DNA of 64,000 nucleotides from Rhizobium sp. (GCA_027533385.1 JAPZUE010000012.1:157540-221539), one strand, 5' to 3'; shown: positions 1 through 9,704, numbered from the stretch's first letter. Numbers and translations: made by a program. The notes: generated from the sequence alone by a model not told the origin.

Positions 1-422
1 GTCACCGACTGATTGCCCGATCCATCGTCAAGGACGACAAGGCGGCGATCCGGGAACAGGTGGAGACCTGGACGAAAGATCCCGACATCGACGTGGTGAT
101 TACCACCGGTGGCACGGGCTTTACCGGTCGGGATGTGACGCCTGAAGCGCTGGAGCCCCTCTTCGAGAAACGCATGGACGGTTTCTCGGAAGTCTTTCAC
201 CGGATCTCCTACGACAAGATCGGCACATCGACGATCCAGTCGCGGGCGACGGGCGGGGTTGCGAATGCGACCTTCATCTTCGTGCTGCCCGGCTCGCCAG
301 GCGCCTGCAAGGATGCCTGGGACGGGATCATCAAGCTGCAGCTCGACTATCGGCACATTCCCTGCAATTTCGTGGAAATCATGCCCAGGCTCGACGAGCA
401 CCTGAAGCGCAGTCAGGGCTGA
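1..422 (+). CDS. moaB: Molybdenum cofactor biosynthesis protein MoaB (5' end outside window)
   Basis: This reading frame is open from the first bases of the window, so the true start lies upstream. The visible 139 or so residues belong to the MoaB/MogA/MoeA N-terminal family, which adenylylates molybdopterin in cofactor synthesis in the cytoplasm. The diagnostic TTGGTG motif followed by FTGRDVTPEA is present, as is the LPGSPGACKDAW segment near the C-terminus. The stop codon directly abuts the stop of the convergent glycosyltransferase gene. Confidence is high for family; MoaB rather than MogA is judged from the short, single-domain C-terminus. Confidence 0.93.
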   Translation, partial: HRLIARSIVKDDKAAIREQVETWTKDPDIDVVITTGGTGFTGRDVTPEALEPLFEKRMDGFSEVFHRISYDKIGTSTIQSRATGGVANATFIFVLPGSPGACKDAWDGIIKLQLDYRHIPCNFVEIMPRLDEHLKRSQG

Positions 423-944
423 TCAGCGGCGCGCTTCGCGGGCGACCCAGGAGGGGATGATCTCGGAAGCGAGACGACGGGGCTTCTGGCCGCGGGCCAG
501 CTGAAGCAGCTCCCGGCCCTCGCCTGCCAGACCCAGCGCCTGGCGCTTGGGAATCAGCAGGCCATTCTCGAGCAGCGGCGTGCTGCGCGTGAGCCGCCGG
601 TAGAAAGGCAGCCGGTACAGCCGCGATTCGGAGAACCGCGCGGGCGCCTTGTTCAAGGCCACATATTCGGCGACTTCGTCGACCCAGCCCTGTCCGAGAC
701 GGGCGCCCGGCTCGATCAGAAGAAGCCATTCGCCACGCGCCGTCGCCAGCAGATCCTTCATGTCCCATTGCTGATAAAAGCGGCAGCCAGCGGCATCCGC
801 AACAAAGGACGATCCGTCCGTCGAGCCGTGATCCAGAACGATGACATCGCTGACAAGACCCTCGACAGCACCGGCAACCAGCACAGACAGCGTCTGTGCG
901 AGCTCGGGTTCCTGGTCGTGGCATTCCATGATCACTGTCAACAT
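423..944 (-). CDS. Small family 2 glycosyltransferase-like protein
   Basis: A 173-residue protein beginning MLTVIMECHDQ, with the GT-A nucleotide-sugar fold signature of family 2 glycosyltransferases: an N-terminal beta strand, a conserved VIVLDHGSTDGS segment (the usual D-x-S/G-T-D donor-binding region) and a later GEWLLLIEPGARL segment resembling the metal-binding region. It is shorter than typical GT2 enzymes (over 230 residues), so it is probably a compact single domain; acceptor and donor are unknown. It is convergent with moaB with no gap between the stops, and divergent from the radical SAM gene. The ribosome-binding site is weak. Confidence 0.75.
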   Translation of the reverse strand: MLTVIMECHDQEPELAQTLSVLVAGAVEGLVSDVIVLDHGSTDGSSFVADAAGCRFYQQWDMKDLLATARGEWLLLIEPGARLGQGWVDEVAEYVALNKAPARFSESRLYRLPFYRRLTRSTPLLENGLLIPKRQALGLAGEGRELLQLARGQKPRRLASEIIPSWVAREARR

Positions 945-999
945 TGCCTACATCTATCGCATTGCACAAAGTTTTGCCACAAACAGTTTCTTGAAGTTT

Positions 1000-1014
1000 G
1001 TTCTTGTCTTGTTC
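1000..1014. promoter_or_regulatory. LexA-type SOS box (GTTC-N7-GTTC)
   Basis: The sequence GTTCTTGTCTTGTTC is an exact match to the alphaproteobacterial LexA direct repeat GTTC-N7-GTTC. It lies 60 bp before the radical SAM start. It overlaps a plausible -35 element (TTGTCT, 1004-1009) that is followed after 17 bp by TAGGAA (1027-1032). The placement suggests LexA repression of the rightward gene; the leftward glycosyltransferase could also be affected. Confidence 0.6.
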
Positions 1015-1074
1015 TCTTTTCAGTGCTAGGAATAAAGTCATTGAGCGGGGCCGGAAAGCCCGCGAGGAGCACAC

Positions 1075-2232
1075 ATGAACGAGCTGTCTCTTGTGAGCCA
1101 GGCTGCCTTCCAGCCCGGCAATACGGCAGATATTGCCGATGCGCTGATGAATGCTTCTGGCATGCGGATCGAGATCGATCGGCGGCGCGGGCGGGCGGCC
1201 GGGATCAATCCGGCCGGCCGGTTCGAGACCCTGGAGCGCGTCGCCTTTGACGATGGCTGGCAGACACTCGAGGACATGCCGCCGTTCAAGACCGAAGTGC
1301 AGGTCGAAAAGCCGCGCACAGTCATCACCCGCAACGAGTCGCCCGACATTCCCTTCGACCGCTCGATCAACCCCTATCGCGGCTGCGAGCACGGCTGCAT
1401 CTACTGCTTCGCCCGGCCGACGCACAGCTATATGGGCCTGTCGGCCGGTCTCGACTTCGAGGCTAAGCTGTTTGCCAAGCCGGATGCACCGCGCCTGCTG
1501 GAGCGGGAGCTTTCGAAGCCGGGCTACAAGGTGAAGCCGATCGCCATTGGCACCAATACCGATCCCTATCAGCCGATCGAGCGGGAATGGCGCATCATGC
1601 GGCAGATCCTGGAGATCCTGGACAAGGCGAACCACCCCGTCGTGATCGTGACCAAGTCGGCGCTGATCCTGCGCGACATCGATATCCTGAAGTCGATGGC
1701 CGAGCGCGGCCTGGTCAAGGTCGGCATCTCGGTGACGACGCTGGACCGGAAGCTGGCGCGCAGCATGGAGCCGCGGGCATCGACACCGGCGAGGCGGCTG
1801 GAAGCGATCAAGTCGCTGTCTGAAGCCGGTGTTCCCGTGGCCGTGATGATGGCGCCTGTGATCCCGGCCCTCAATGACCACGAGATCGAACGCATTCTCG
1901 ACAGCGGCAAGGCCGCCGGTGCGTCTGAGGCCAGTTACGTGCTCTTGCGCCTGCCGCTGGAGGTCAGCCCGCTGTTCCGTGACTGGCTGCTGCAGAACTA
2001 TCCGGATCGCTATCGCCACGTCATGTCGCTGGTGCGGTCGATGCGCGACGGCAAGGATTACGATGCCGAGTTCGGCAAGCGGATGAAGGGGGCTGGTCCC
2101 TATGCCTGGCAGATCAGCCGCCGCTTCGAGATGGCGACCAAGCGGCTCGGTCTGATGCGGCGCAGCCTGCATCTGCGGGAAGATCTGTTTCTCTCGCCCA
2201 ACAGCGACGGGGTTCAGCTCTCGCTGCTCTGA
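1075..2232 (+). CDS. PA0069 family radical SAM protein (SplB-like)
   Basis: A 385-residue protein with the radical SAM cluster motif written as C-x3-C-x2-C (C104, C108, C111, in YRGCEHGCIYC), which binds a 4Fe-4S cluster and S-adenosylmethionine. The following FARPTHSY segment and overall length match the PA0069 family, relatives of spore photoproduct lyase whose substrate is not established. The N-terminal 70 residues (rich in R/G, GRAAGINPAGRFE) are typical of this family. An SOS box lies 60 bp upstream, so a DNA-damage role is a reasonable inference but not shown. The start is the first ATG after GAGGAGCACAC. Confidence 0.9.
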   Translation: MNELSLVSQAAFQPGNTADIADALMNASGMRIEIDRRRGRAAGINPAGRFETLERVAFDDGWQTLEDMPPFKTEVQVEKPRTVITRNESPDIPFDRSINPYRGCEHGCIYCFARPTHSYMGLSAGLDFEAKLFAKPDAPRLLERELSKPGYKVKPIAIGTNTDPYQPIEREWRIMRQILEILDKANHPVVIVTKSALILRDIDILKSMAERGLVKVGISVTTLDRKLARSMEPRASTPARRLEAIKSLSEAGVPVAVMMAPVIPALNDHEIERILDSGKAAGASEASYVLLRLPLEVSPLFRDWLLQNYPDRYRHVMSLVRSMRDGKDYDAEFGKRMKGAGPYAWQISRRFEMATKRLGLMRRSLHLREDLFLSPNSDGVQLSLL

Positions 2233-2374
2233 GCGTCATTGCTTTTGCCATTCCGGTGCGTTTGTCCGCCGCCTCGCACCGGATGTAGTCCCTGGTAAGC
2301 CGCCCCCTTCACTGTAACAGGTGATCGGGACCGGGGACTTGCAGGAGGTCGGGTGCGCGTGCGATTTCTGCCGC

Positions 2375-3061
2375 ATGAAACGACGCACGCCACCCGATTC
2401 TCCTGGCCTCTTTCCCGACCTGCCTCTTGTTCCGGATTTCTCGCTTGAGAGCCGTGCGAAACGAAAGGGCCTCTGGCCTGTCGCCGGGACCGACGAGGCC
2501 GGGCGCGGGCCCCTGGCTGGGCCTGTCGTGGCAGCAGCCGTCATTCTCGATCCGAAGCGCATCCCCGAGGGACTGAACGATTCCAAGAAGCTCTCGGCTG
2601 TGCAGCGGGAAGCGCTCTACCACCAGATCCTCGAATGCGCCGTCGTCTCGATTGCCTCGTCGTCGCCGAAGCGCATCGACCTCATCGATATCCGCAAGGC
2701 CAGCCTCGATGCCATGCGCCGTGCTGTTGCCGGTCTCGATCTCGAAGCCCGGCATGTGCTTGCAGACGGGCGTGACGTACCGATGGGACTGACCTGCTCC
2801 GGTGAAGCCGTCGTCAAGGGCGACGCAAGATCGGTTTCGATCGCGGCCGCTTCCATCGTCGCAAAGGTCATGCGTGATCGCATGATGGTCCGCGCCGGTC
2901 TCGTCTATCCGCCTTACGGCTTCGAGGTCCATGCTGGCTATGGAACGGACCGGCATCGCAGCGCCATCGTCACGCACGGCCCCTGCCCGCTGCACCGAAT
3001 GAGCTTCAAGCCACTCAAGGCTACGATATCTTCGGAAGATAGTCCGGTCGCTCAGGACTAA
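2375..3061 (+). CDS. rnhB: Ribonuclease HII
   Basis: RNase HII removes ribonucleotides and RNA-DNA hybrids from DNA. The 228-residue protein shows the catalytic [13 protein letters not shown] motif, the LNDSKKL segment, and [14 protein letters not shown] and HAGYGTDRH motifs that carry the remaining active-site acids and substrate contacts. I placed the start at the ATG at 2375 ([13 protein letters not shown]), which resembles the N-termini of rhizobial orthologues; an in-frame GTG at 2321 would add 18 Cys-rich residues unlike the family. An AGGAGG at 2343-2348 is rather far upstream. The gene converges on the atp operon and the two are separated by a terminator. Confidence 0.93.
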   Translation: MKRRTPPDSPGLFPDLPLVPDFSLESRAKRKGLWPVAGTDEAGRGPLAGPVVAAAVILDPKRIPEGLNDSKKLSAVQREALYHQILECAVVSIASSSPKRIDLIDIRKASLDAMRRAVAGLDLEARHVLADGRDVPMGLTCSGEAVVKGDARSVSIAAASIVAKVMRDRMMVRAGLVYPPYGFEVHAGYGTDRHRSAIVTHGPCPLHRMSFKPLKATISSEDSPVAQD

Positions 3062-3160
3062 CCCACGACCTTGGAAACACCAGCTGAAACAAAGTAGGCG
3101 GCAGGGGCTCCCGCCCGGTCGCGGACGAATGCCCTCGGCGGCAACGTCCGACAAAAAGAA

Positions 3161-3190
3161 ACGCCCCGAACGGAGAACCGATCGGGGCGT
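3161..3190 (-). terminator. Rho-independent terminator of the atp F0 operon
   Basis: Perfect 9-bp inverted repeat ACGCCCCGA / TCGGGGCGT with a 12-nt loop. Read leftwards the stem is followed by TTCTTTTTGT, giving a U-rich tail for the operon that ends with atpF at 3224. Confidence 0.85.
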
Positions 3191-3223
3191 CAATCTCAGT
3201 CAAATTTCAGAGGTTGCAAGACC

Positions 3224-3703
3224 TCAGTTCAGGCGCGACTTCACTTCGCCGATCGAAGCCTTGAACAGCGCCTGCTGGACGCCTTCATCAGACTTCTTGG
3301 CCAGAACCTTCTCGGCAGCTGCGATCGCGAGGTCGACGGCGGCGGCGCGAACGGCGTTCACGGCTTCGGTCTCGGCCTGCTTGATCTTCTGCTCGGACAG
3401 AGCGTTGCGGCGGGCAACGAATTCCTCGGTCTTCTGCTTGGCTTCTGCCGTCAGGGCAGCCGCTTCGCGTTCGGCAGCAGCAACGATGGCTGCGGCCTCG
3501 GCTTCGGCTTCCTTGCGCTTGCGCTGGTATTCGGCCAGCAGGTGCTGGGCCTCTTCACGCAGGCGCTTGGCTTCGGCGAGCTCGTCACGGATCTTGTCGG
3601 CGCGCTCGTCCAGCGCCTTCGCCATCATGCCCGGAACCTTCAGATAGGTCAGCAGGGCGAAGAAGAGAACGAGGGCAACGAGTGCGAAAAATGAAGAGTC
3701 CAT
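3224..3703 (-). CDS. atpF: ATP synthase F0 subunit b
   Basis: Subunit b of the proton-translocating ATP synthase, part of the peripheral stalk. The 159-residue protein has a single N-terminal membrane segment (SFFALVALVLFFALLTYL) followed by a long Ala/Glu/Lys-rich helical coiled-coil to the C-terminus. It is the last gene of the leftward F0 operon, starting 5 bp after the stop of the b' gene, and it is followed by a terminator. The presence of both b and b' is normal in alphaproteobacteria. Confidence 0.95.
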   Translation of the reverse strand: MDSSFFALVALVLFFALLTYLKVPGMMAKALDERADKIRDELAEAKRLREEAQHLLAEYQRKRKEAEAEAAAIVAAAEREAAALTAEAKQKTEEFVARRNALSEQKIKQAETEAVNAVRAAAVDLAIAAAEKVLAKKSDEGVQQALFKASIGEVKSRLN

Positions 3704-3708
3704 AATGC

Positions 3709-4299
3709 TTACGCTCCCTGCTTCGCGACGCCGGAGACAGCGGCCTTGATGTCGGCTGCGGTCGACTTGGTGCCGATCAGTTCTTCGACGATCGTGCCGA
3801 CAGTGTCGATGGCGATCGTGTCGACTTCAGCAAAGGCGCGAGCCTTGATGTCAGCGATACGGATTTCGGCAGCAGCGATCTTGGCGGAGAGTTCCGCTTC
3901 GATGGCGGCGCGCTCGGCGTCTGCCTTGGCCTTGGCTTCATCGCGAGCGGCAGACGCGATCTGGCCGGCTTTCGCCTTGGCCGCGGTCAGTTCACGCTCG
4001 TAGGTTTCGATGGCGGCATCGGCTTCGGACTTCAGACGAGCAGCCTCGTCGAGATCCTGGGCGATGCGATCGTGGCGGTTCTCGAGAATGCCACCGACGC
4101 GCGGTACGATGACCTTCTGCATGAGCATGTAGAACACGCTGAACGTGATCACCAGCCACAGAAGCTGCGACGGATAGGTCGAGAAATCGAACGGCGGGAA
4201 CACGCCGCCGCCGTGGCCCGCGTCGTGGGCAACGCCGGTTTCCGTGTGAAGCTGGCCTTCTGCCGGCTTTTCCTCGGCATAGGCGGGGGTCACAAACAT
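3709..4299 (-). CDS. atpF2: ATP synthase F0 subunit b'
   Basis: Second peripheral-stalk subunit, forming a b/b' heterodimer with atpF. I chose the ATG at 4299 ([16 protein letters not shown]) because GGAGGTGAGC sits immediately upstream; the longer frame starting at 4323 would place that site inside the coding region. The protein has a roughly 45-residue acidic/Gly-rich N-terminal extension, one membrane segment ([19 protein letters not shown]) and an Ala/Glu-rich helical stalk. Length (196 aa) matches rhizobial b'. It lies between atpE and atpF. Confidence 0.93.
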   Translation of the reverse strand: MFVTPAYAEEKPAEGQLHTETGVAHDAGHGGGVFPPFDFSTYPSQLLWLVITFSVFYMLMQKVIVPRVGGILENRHDRIAQDLDEAARLKSEADAAIETYERELTAAKAKAGQIASAARDEAKAKADAERAAIEAELSAKIAAAEIRIADIKARAFAEVDTIAIDTVGTIVEELIGTKSTAADIKAAVSGVAKQGA

Positions 4300-4380
4300 G
4301 CTCACCTCCAGGTGTATGCTCAAATGCGCGAGATCACGGCTGCCTCGTCGGCGCGCCGTGATCCCAAACTCCAGCCGTTA

Positions 4381-4608
4381 TTAGACGGCGAACAGGAGAA
4401 GGAGAGCGATGAGCAGCGAGAAGATGCCCAGAGCTTCCGTAACGGCGAAGCCGAATACCAGACGGCCGAACTGGCTGTCAGCAGCCGACGGGTTGCGCAG
4501 TGCGCCGGTCAGGTAGTCACCGAAGATACGGCCGAGAGCGAGGGACGTACCAGCCATGCCGAGGCATGCGAGACCCGCGCCGATGTACTTTGCTGCTTCC
4601 GCTTCCAT
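4381..4608 (-). CDS. atpE: ATP synthase F0 subunit c
   Basis: Proteolipid c-ring subunit, 75 residues with two membrane helices joined by the conserved polar loop ALRNPSAADSQFGR. The proton-binding carboxylate is E58 in GFAVTEALGIF, in the second helix as expected. It is transcribed with atpB upstream and b' downstream. An AAGGAGTATCC sequence just before the start is a good ribosome-binding site, consistent with the high copy number needed for the c-ring. Confidence 0.96.
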   Translation of the reverse strand: MEAEAAKYIGAGLACLGMAGTSLALGRIFGDYLTGALRNPSAADSQFGRLVFGFAVTEALGIFSLLIALLLLFAV

Positions 4609-4681
4609 ATGGATACTCCTTCGAATGGGTTGTTGCGGCTGTTTTTGACGCCCGGGAGGCCGGGGCCAGCGACTTTACTTC

Positions 4682-5431
4682 TCAGTGACCACCATGCACG
4701 GCGTCGTTCAGGTACATGCAAGTGAGTACCGCGAAGACGTAGGCCTGCAAGAAGGCAACGAGAAACTCGAGAGCGGTCATGGCGACCGTCATGATGAGGG
4801 GCAGGATGGAGCCTGCGACGCCGACGGCACCGGCAGCGCTCATCGACACGACGAAGCCCGCGAAGACCTTGAGCGTGATGTGACCGGCCAGCATGTTGGC
4901 GAAAAGACGGACGGACAGGCTGATCGGACGCGACAGGAAGGACACGACCTCGATCGCCGATACGAGCGGCAGAAGCGCGCCCGGAACACCAGACGGCGCG
5001 AAGATCGAGAGGAAGTGCAGACCGTGCTTGTAGAAGCCGTAGATCAGGACCGTGAGGATCACGAACAGTGCCAGCGCAAACGTCACGATGATCTGGCTGG
5101 TGACCGTGAAGAAGTAGGGGAACATGCCGAGCAGGTTCGCCGTCAGGACGAACATGAACAGCGAGAAGACCATGGGGAAGAACTGCATGCCCTTGGGGCC
5201 GGTGCCTTCGCGCAGCATGGAGGCAATGAATTCATAGGCCATCTCGGCGACCGACTGCATGCGCGTCGGGATCAGGCCGCGATTGGAGGTCGAGAAATAC
5301 AGGAAGCCCGACGCGGCTGCGACGGTTGCCACCATGAACAGGGAGGCATTGGTGAACGAAAAATCAATCCCGCCGATCTCGATCGGTACAATCGGCTTCA
5401 CAAGGAACTGGGAAGTGGGATCGTTTGCCAC
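4682..5431 (-). CDS. atpB: ATP synthase F0 subunit a
   Basis: Membrane subunit a, 249 residues with about five to six hydrophobic helices, forming the proton half-channels against the c-ring. The essential arginine is R175 in [14 protein letters not shown], and the C-terminal [16 protein letters not shown] segment is typical. It is preceded by atpI and followed by atpE in the leftward F0 operon. No irregularities seen. Confidence 0.96.
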   Translation of the reverse strand: MANDPTSQFLVKPIVPIEIGGIDFSFTNASLFMVATVAAASGFLYFSTSNRGLIPTRMQSVAEMAYEFIASMLREGTGPKGMQFFPMVFSLFMFVLTANLLGMFPYFFTVTSQIIVTFALALFVILTVLIYGFYKHGLHFLSIFAPSGVPGALLPLVSAIEVVSFLSRPISLSVRLFANMLAGHITLKVFAGFVVSMSAAGAVGVAGSILPLIMTVAMTALEFLVAFLQAYVFAVLTCMYLNDAVHGGH

Positions 5432-5489
5432 GTTCTGCTCTTTCGCTTTCGCCGCCGAAGCGGTCCATTCTCGTTTCAGGGCGATCGCG

Positions 5490-5852
5490 TCAGCGACCCT
5501 TGCCCTTGTCGTCCAAGTCCAGTCTGCGATCCGCAGGATGCGGCGATGCCACGATCCCGACGACGCGCATGACGTTCAACACGCCGGCACAGAAACCAAT
5601 CAGAAGCATGACGATCATGCCCCAGGGCGCCGTGCCCACAAAGTGGTCGAAGAGATAACCCAGGAGCGCGCCAACGATGATGGCGGAGATGAATTCGCTC
5701 GAGATCTTCATCGCCATCCCGTAACCCTTGCGGGTTTCGTCGGCTTTGCTCTCGGCGCGTTCCTCATCCTTGACCTTGGCATCCCGCTCAGCGAGTTCCG
5801 CGGCCAGCCGTCTACGGCGCTCTTCCAGATCTTCTTCCCGGTGGTCCGTCAT
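5490..5852 (-). CDS. atpI: ATP synthase protein I (AtpI)
   Basis: First gene of the F0 operon. The 120-residue protein has a charged N-terminus (Glu/Arg-rich, about 45 residues), then two membrane helices ([20 protein letters not shown] and [20 protein letters not shown]), the standard AtpI layout. AtpI is a non-stoichiometric assembly factor thought to help c-ring formation. A strong promoter lies about 100 bp upstream. A 58-bp gap separates it from atpB. Confidence 0.88.
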   Translation of the reverse strand: MTDHREEDLEERRRRLAAELAERDAKVKDEERAESKADETRKGYGMAMKISSEFISAIIVGALLGYLFDHFVGTAPWGMIVMLLIGFCAGVLNVMRVVGIVASPHPADRRLDLDDKGKGR

Positions 5853-6235
5853 GGCTCTCTCCGCCCGTTGCCTGTTTCAAGGGCCGTTCATGCGCCCGAT
5901 TTGAATGCAGAAACGGCGAGATAGAAACCCTTCTGGCCCGCTTTGAAGTCGGGCGCACCATAATTTTGAGCCCCTGCATAGTCAAGGCACCAAAGCGCCA
6001 AGTTTCACCACAAATTAACCCCGAAAAATCATAGACTTAAGTCCAAGAAGCTGAATCGTCGCAGATGACGGACGACAAATCCGGTCAATTGGCCGCAAGC
6101 GCCGGCCAGAATCTGCCATAATCACGTAGACGTGCAATTGGCGTCATCGACTGCCCGGGCGGGGCTCAGGCCGGACGATTGCGGAAGCACCAAAGGCATG
6201 GGAGGCTTGTGCCGGACGGTCGAGACGGGGGACCC
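5853..6235. other. Intergenic region upstream of atpI and of a small membrane protein gene
   Basis: A 383-bp divergent spacer. It holds the leftward atp promoter (annotated separately) and otherwise shows no convincing open frame or RNA gene. A GCCGGC-containing imperfect palindrome (CAATTGGCCGCAAGCGCCGGCCA, around 6086-6108) has no assigned role. No rightward promoter stood out for the 64-residue membrane protein. Confidence 0.5.
5957..5985 (-). promoter_or_regulatory. Promoter of the atp F0 operon
   Basis: Read leftwards: -35 TTGACT (5985-5980), a 17-bp spacer, and -10 TATGGT (5962-5957). This is a good match to the housekeeping consensus, about 100 bp before the atpI start codon, and fits constitutive high expression. 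Confidence 0.7.
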
Positions 6236-6430
6236 ATGACGCGCTTCTTTGTCCGCATTCTGATCAGCATCGTTCTCGGCTGGACGATCGGCGTCTATGC
6301 CGCCTTGACCTTCGGTCCGGAGGGCAATCTGACGCCGATGATCTATATCTTTTTCACGGTTCCGCTGACCTATGCCTGCTCATTCCTGATCGTGCCGCTG
6401 TTGAGTGGCTGGCTCGACCGGCTTCGCTGA
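6236..6430 (+). CDS. Conserved small two-helix membrane protein
   Basis: A 64-residue protein with two hydrophobic segments (VRILISIVLGWTIGVYAALTF and PMIYIFFTVPLTYACSFLIVP) and a short basic tail. I use the ATG at 6236, preceded by GGGGGA; the longer frame from 6179 would add 19 Arg/Gly-rich residues that do not look like protein. The function is unknown. It converges with the sleB gene (5-bp gap). Confidence 0.65.
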   Translation: MTRFFVRILISIVLGWTIGVYAALTFGPEGNLTPMIYIFFTVPLTYACSFLIVPLLSGWLDRLR

Positions 6431-6435
6431 CCCGA

Positions 6436-7611
6436 TCAGCTCCAGCCGCCGCCATAGGTGCGGTAGAAGATGTGTTTGCCGATCTTCTCGACGCGCTTCA
6501 TCGTCGGGCCCCAGGCGGGGCTGACATAGGTCGCGTGGTAATGGGTGGCGGAACCGACATCCTTGAACCAGATCTTTCCGGCGGTGACCGCCATGGCGAT
6601 CTCCTTGGCAATCTTCCAGTGACGCGGTGATGTTACGATGTCGGGAATGCGATCGCAGGCAAAGGAGAACTGGCAGCGGTTGCGCCAGTCTTCGTTCTGG
6701 TAGACGACGCCGCAAATCGTATCGGGGTAGTGCGGGTTGCGCACGCGGTTCAGGATGACCTGGGCGACGGCTGCCTGGCCCTTGACCGATTCGCCGCGCG
6801 CCTCGAAGTAGATGCCTTCGGCGAGGCACTTCTGTTCCTTGTCGGAAAAGACGCTGGCCGGCAGCGGCGTCGCAGCCCAGGCATGGTCCTGAGGGTCGAT
6901 TTCGGGAACGAAGCGGCCCTGGTCCTGCTGCTTTTCGGTCAGGATGCTGTCGAAGGGCGACACCCTGGCATAATCCGGCGCCGGCGGAGCATAGGCGGTT
7001 GCCAGGACGTCCGGTACAGGATTGGTCACGAGATCGGCGATCATCGGCGGCAGCGAGGGATCGACTGCCGGCTTCTCGCGCTTGAAGTAGAAGCTCGCGA
7101 GTTCAACCGGCTTTGCCTTTTCCTCCTTGCGGGCGAAAACGGATGGCGCCTTCAGTTCCGGCTCCATCAGCGAGCTCGTGCGCTGCAGGATCGATCCGGC
7201 GGAGAAGGCACGTGGCGGCTGCATCGGCTCGACGGCGACCACCCTGCCCTTCTTCTGGTCGCGGGTCACGCGCATCTCGTCCGGCAGGGAATTCGGATCG
7301 GCCTTGCCGCCATCGAAAGCAATGCGGCGACCGTCGGGCAGAATAAGCCCTGCGCCACCGGACAGCGCTTCCGAGGCCTCCCCTTCCGAGAAGGCGAGAT
7401 TGGCCTCATGGATCGAGCCGGCTGGCGTCGATGTCATGACCATGCGCCAATTGCTTGCGCCCCGGTCAAGACCGGTCAGAAGGCCAGCCATATCGGCATG
7501 GGCAGCAACGGATGGGAAAATCAGCCATGAAGCAAGGCCGAAGACCAGGGGAGAGGTCCAGTTCTCCAGTCGGGAGAGGACCTTCTTCGAAGGACGAAAC
7601 TTGGGACGCAA
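6436..7611 (-). CDS. Cell wall hydrolase, SleB family (Hydrolase_2)
   Basis: The C-terminal 130 residues carry the SleB-type hydrolase domain (CLAEGIYFEARGESVKGQAAVAQVILNRV in pieces, followed by CGVVYQ and GSATHYHATYVSPAW), with the catalytic Glu expected in YFEARGE. This family cleaves peptidoglycan and, outside spore-formers, is probably used in wall remodelling. The N-terminus has a signal peptide-like helix ending FPSVAAHA. I favour the TTG at 7611 because GGAG lies 7 nt before it; a GTG at 7617 and a TTG at 7659 in the same frame are alternatives. The middle region (about 200 residues) is low-complexity and not assigned. Confidence 0.85.
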   Translation of the reverse strand: MRPKFRPSKKVLSRLENWTSPLVFGLASWLIFPSVAAHADMAGLLTGLDRGASNWRMVMTSTPAGSIHEANLAFSEGEASEALSGGAGLILPDGRRIAFDGGKADPNSLPDEMRVTRDQKKGRVVAVEPMQPPRAFSAGSILQRTSSLMEPELKAPSVFARKEEKAKPVELASFYFKREKPAVDPSLPPMIADLVTNPVPDVLATAYAPPAPDYARVSPFDSILTEKQQDQGRFVPEIDPQDHAWAATPLPASVFSDKEQKCLAEGIYFEARGESVKGQAAVAQVILNRVRNPHYPDTICGVVYQNEDWRNRCQFSFACDRIPDIVTSPRHWKIAKEIAMAVTAGKIWFKDVGSATHYHATYVSPAWGPTMKRVEKIGKHIFYRTYGGGWS

Positions 7612-7751
7612 GGTCACACTCCAACACACGCTGACAGGGGTCCGATGGTTCGAACCCAAACAGGATTACATTAGAGGAATATCTCTCGTTAACCTTGATG
7701 CTTCGTTAATGCCGGATCACAGGTTCGGGAGTGGAAGGACCCAAACGACAA

Positions 7752-7774
7752 GACCGCCGGCACTGCCGACGGTC
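7752..7774 (-). terminator. Possible terminator after kup
   Basis: GACCG-CGGC...GCCG-CGGTC stem with one internal mismatch, 28 bp beyond the kup stop. Read leftwards it is followed only by TTGTCGTTTG, so the U-tract is weak. Confidence 0.4.
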
Positions 7775-7802
7775 CTGGTGCATGGCTCTATAGGCGCGAC
7801 GG

Positions 7803-9704
7803 TCAGATGATGACGTGTGAGCCGAGTTCGATCACGCGGTTTGCCGGCAGGCGGAAGTAATCCGAGGGGTCGGCTGCGGCTTCCGCCAGCGCGATGTAGA
7901 GCCGGTCCTGCCAATGTGGCATGCCCATGCCCTGACCGGCGACCAGCTTGCGGCGACCGAGATAGAAGGAGGTCGACATGATGTCGAACTTCAGGCCGCC
8001 GCGACGCAGACTTGCCAGCGTCTTGGAGACGTTCTGGGTCTCCATGAAACCGAAGCGGATCTCGACGCGCGAGAAGCGCTCGGACAATTCCTCGACCTCG
8101 AAACGGTCCTCCTCGGCAACCCGCGGACGGCCCAAGGTGCGGATCGTCAGGATGATGTTGCGCTCGTGGATGACGTGGTTGTGCTTGAGGTTGTGCATCA
8201 AGGCTGCCGGAGCACGGGTCGGATCGCTGGTCAGGAAGATCGCGGTGCCAGCAACGCAGGCCGGGCTATGCTCGCCCTTCTTCTCGATCATGGCAATGAA
8301 GGCTTCAAGCGGAATGTCGTCGCGGCGGGTCTTCTGGAAGATGATCGCGGTGCCACGGCGCCAGGTCCACATAACGATCGTGAAGGCGGCCGCAAACAGC
8401 ACGGGCACGTAGCCGCCGTCATGGATCTTCAGGAGATTGGCGCCGAGGAAGACCAATTCGAGCATCAGCAGCGGCGCGAGCACCGCGACGGCCAGGGGCA
8501 GGCTCCAGTTCCACTTCTTGCGGACGAATTCGAAGGCCATGATCGTGGTGACGACCATCGCACCAGTGACCGAGATCCCGTAAGCTGTGGCGAGCGCTTC
8601 GGAGCTTTCGAACAAGACGACGAGCGAGAGCACGCCGAAGAGCAGCAGGGTGTTGACCGATGGCAGGTAGATCTGGCCGCTCTGGGTTTCCGAGGTGAAC
8701 AGGATCTGCATGCGCGGCAGGAAGCCGAGGTGTATGGCCTGGCGCACCAAAGAGAAAGCGCCTGTAATGACCGCCTGGCTGGCGATGATGGTGGCGAAGG
8801 TCGCGAGGATGACGACCGGGAGCAGCGCCCAGGACGGAAACAGCAGATAGAAGGGATCGGAGGCCGTTGAGGGATCGCTGAGCACCAGGGCACCCTGGCC
8901 GAGATAATTCAGGACCAGCGCCGGGAAAATCAGAAAGAACCAGGCAAGCTGGATCGGCTTGCGACCAAAGTGGCCGAGATCGGCATAGAGGGCTTCGGCG
9001 CCGGTGACGGTCAGGAAGACGGCACCGAGGACGACGATGCCGAGGAAGCCCTCACGCCACAGGAAGGTCGCGGCGTACCAGGGGTTGAAGGCCGCAAAGA
9101 TGCCGAGGTCGTCGAAGAGGTGGTAGATGCCGCCGGCGGCCATGACGAGGAACCAGATCGCCGTGATCGGACCGAAGAAGCGGGCCATGGCGCCCGTGCC
9201 GCGCGACTGGACGGCAAACAGACCGATCAGGATGGCCAGCGAGATCGGCACGATGAATTCCGACATGTCGGGCGCGACGAGCTTGAGGCCTTCGACAGCC
9301 GAGAGCACCGACAGCGCCGGCGTGATCATGGAATCGCCCAGGAAGAGGGCTGCGCCGATCAGGCCCAGCACCATCAGGATCGGTCCGTGGCCGTTGGCCG
9401 TCTTTGACAGTAGCGCCAGCAGCGACAGCGTGCCGCCTTCGCCATCATTGTCTGCGCGCAACAGAAAGAGGACGTATTTGAGTGTGACGATGATGGTCAG
9501 CGACCAGATCATCAGCGAGATCAGGCCGATGATTTCGACGCGGGTGATCCCGTCAACGCCGATCGGCTTCAGGGCCTCGCGAAACGCGTAGAGCGGGCTG
9601 GTGCCGATGTCGCCATAGACGACGCCGACCGAGCCGAGCGCGAGAAGCAAAAGACTGCGTGCATCCTTCGGGCCAGCCGCAGGCTGGTGATCGATCTGTT
9701 GCAT
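7803..9704 (-). CDS. kup: Low-affinity potassium uptake protein Kup
   Basis: A 633-residue KUP/HAK/KT family K+/H+ symporter of the inner membrane. The signature [16 protein letters not shown] is near the N-terminus, and about twelve hydrophobic helices precede a cytosolic C-terminal domain (from about residue 470). Length matches E. coli Kup (622 aa). The ATG at 9704 is preceded by GGAGCC. The gene begins 15 bp after the end of corA on the same strand, so the two are probably co-transcribed, with corA first. Confidence 0.95.
   Translation of the reverse strand: MQQIDHQPAAGPKDARSLLLLALGSVGVVYGDIGTSPLYAFREALKPIGVDGITRVEIIGLISLMIWSLTIIVTLKYVLFLLRADNDGEGGTLSLLALLSKTANGHGPILMVLGLIGAALFLGDSMITPALSVLSAVEGLKLVAPDMSEFIVPISLAILIGLFAVQSRGTGAMARFFGPITAIWFLVMAAGGIYHLFDDLGIFAAFNPWYAATFLWREGFLGIVVLGAVFLTVTGAEALYADLGHFGRKPIQLAWFFLIFPALVLNYLGQGALVLSDPSTASDPFYLLFPSWALLPVVILATFATIIASQAVITGAFSLVRQAIHLGFLPRMQILFTSETQSGQIYLPSVNTLLLFGVLSLVVLFESSEALATAYGISVTGAMVVTTIMAFEFVRKKWNWSLPLAVAVLAPLLMLELVFLGANLLKIHDGGYVPVLFAAAFTIVMWTWRRGTAIIFQKTRRDDIPLEAFIAMIEKKGEHSPACVAGTAIFLTSDPTRAPAALMHNLKHNHVIHERNIILTIRTLGRPRVAEEDRFEVEELSERFSRVEIRFGFMETQNVSKTLASLRRGGLKFDIMSTSFYLGRRKLVAGQGMGMPHWQDRLYIALAEAAADPSDYFRLPANRVIELGSHVII

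Noticed and set aside
379..2172. 597-residue open frame opposite the radical SAM gene
   Set aside because: Shadow of a GC-rich coding region: low-complexity Arg/His-rich translation, and it also runs through moaB and the glycosyltransferase frames.
7647..7657. GGTTCGAACCC resembling a tRNA T-arm
   Set aside because: It is a self-complementary 11-mer with no acceptor, D or anticodon arms nearby, so no tRNA gene.
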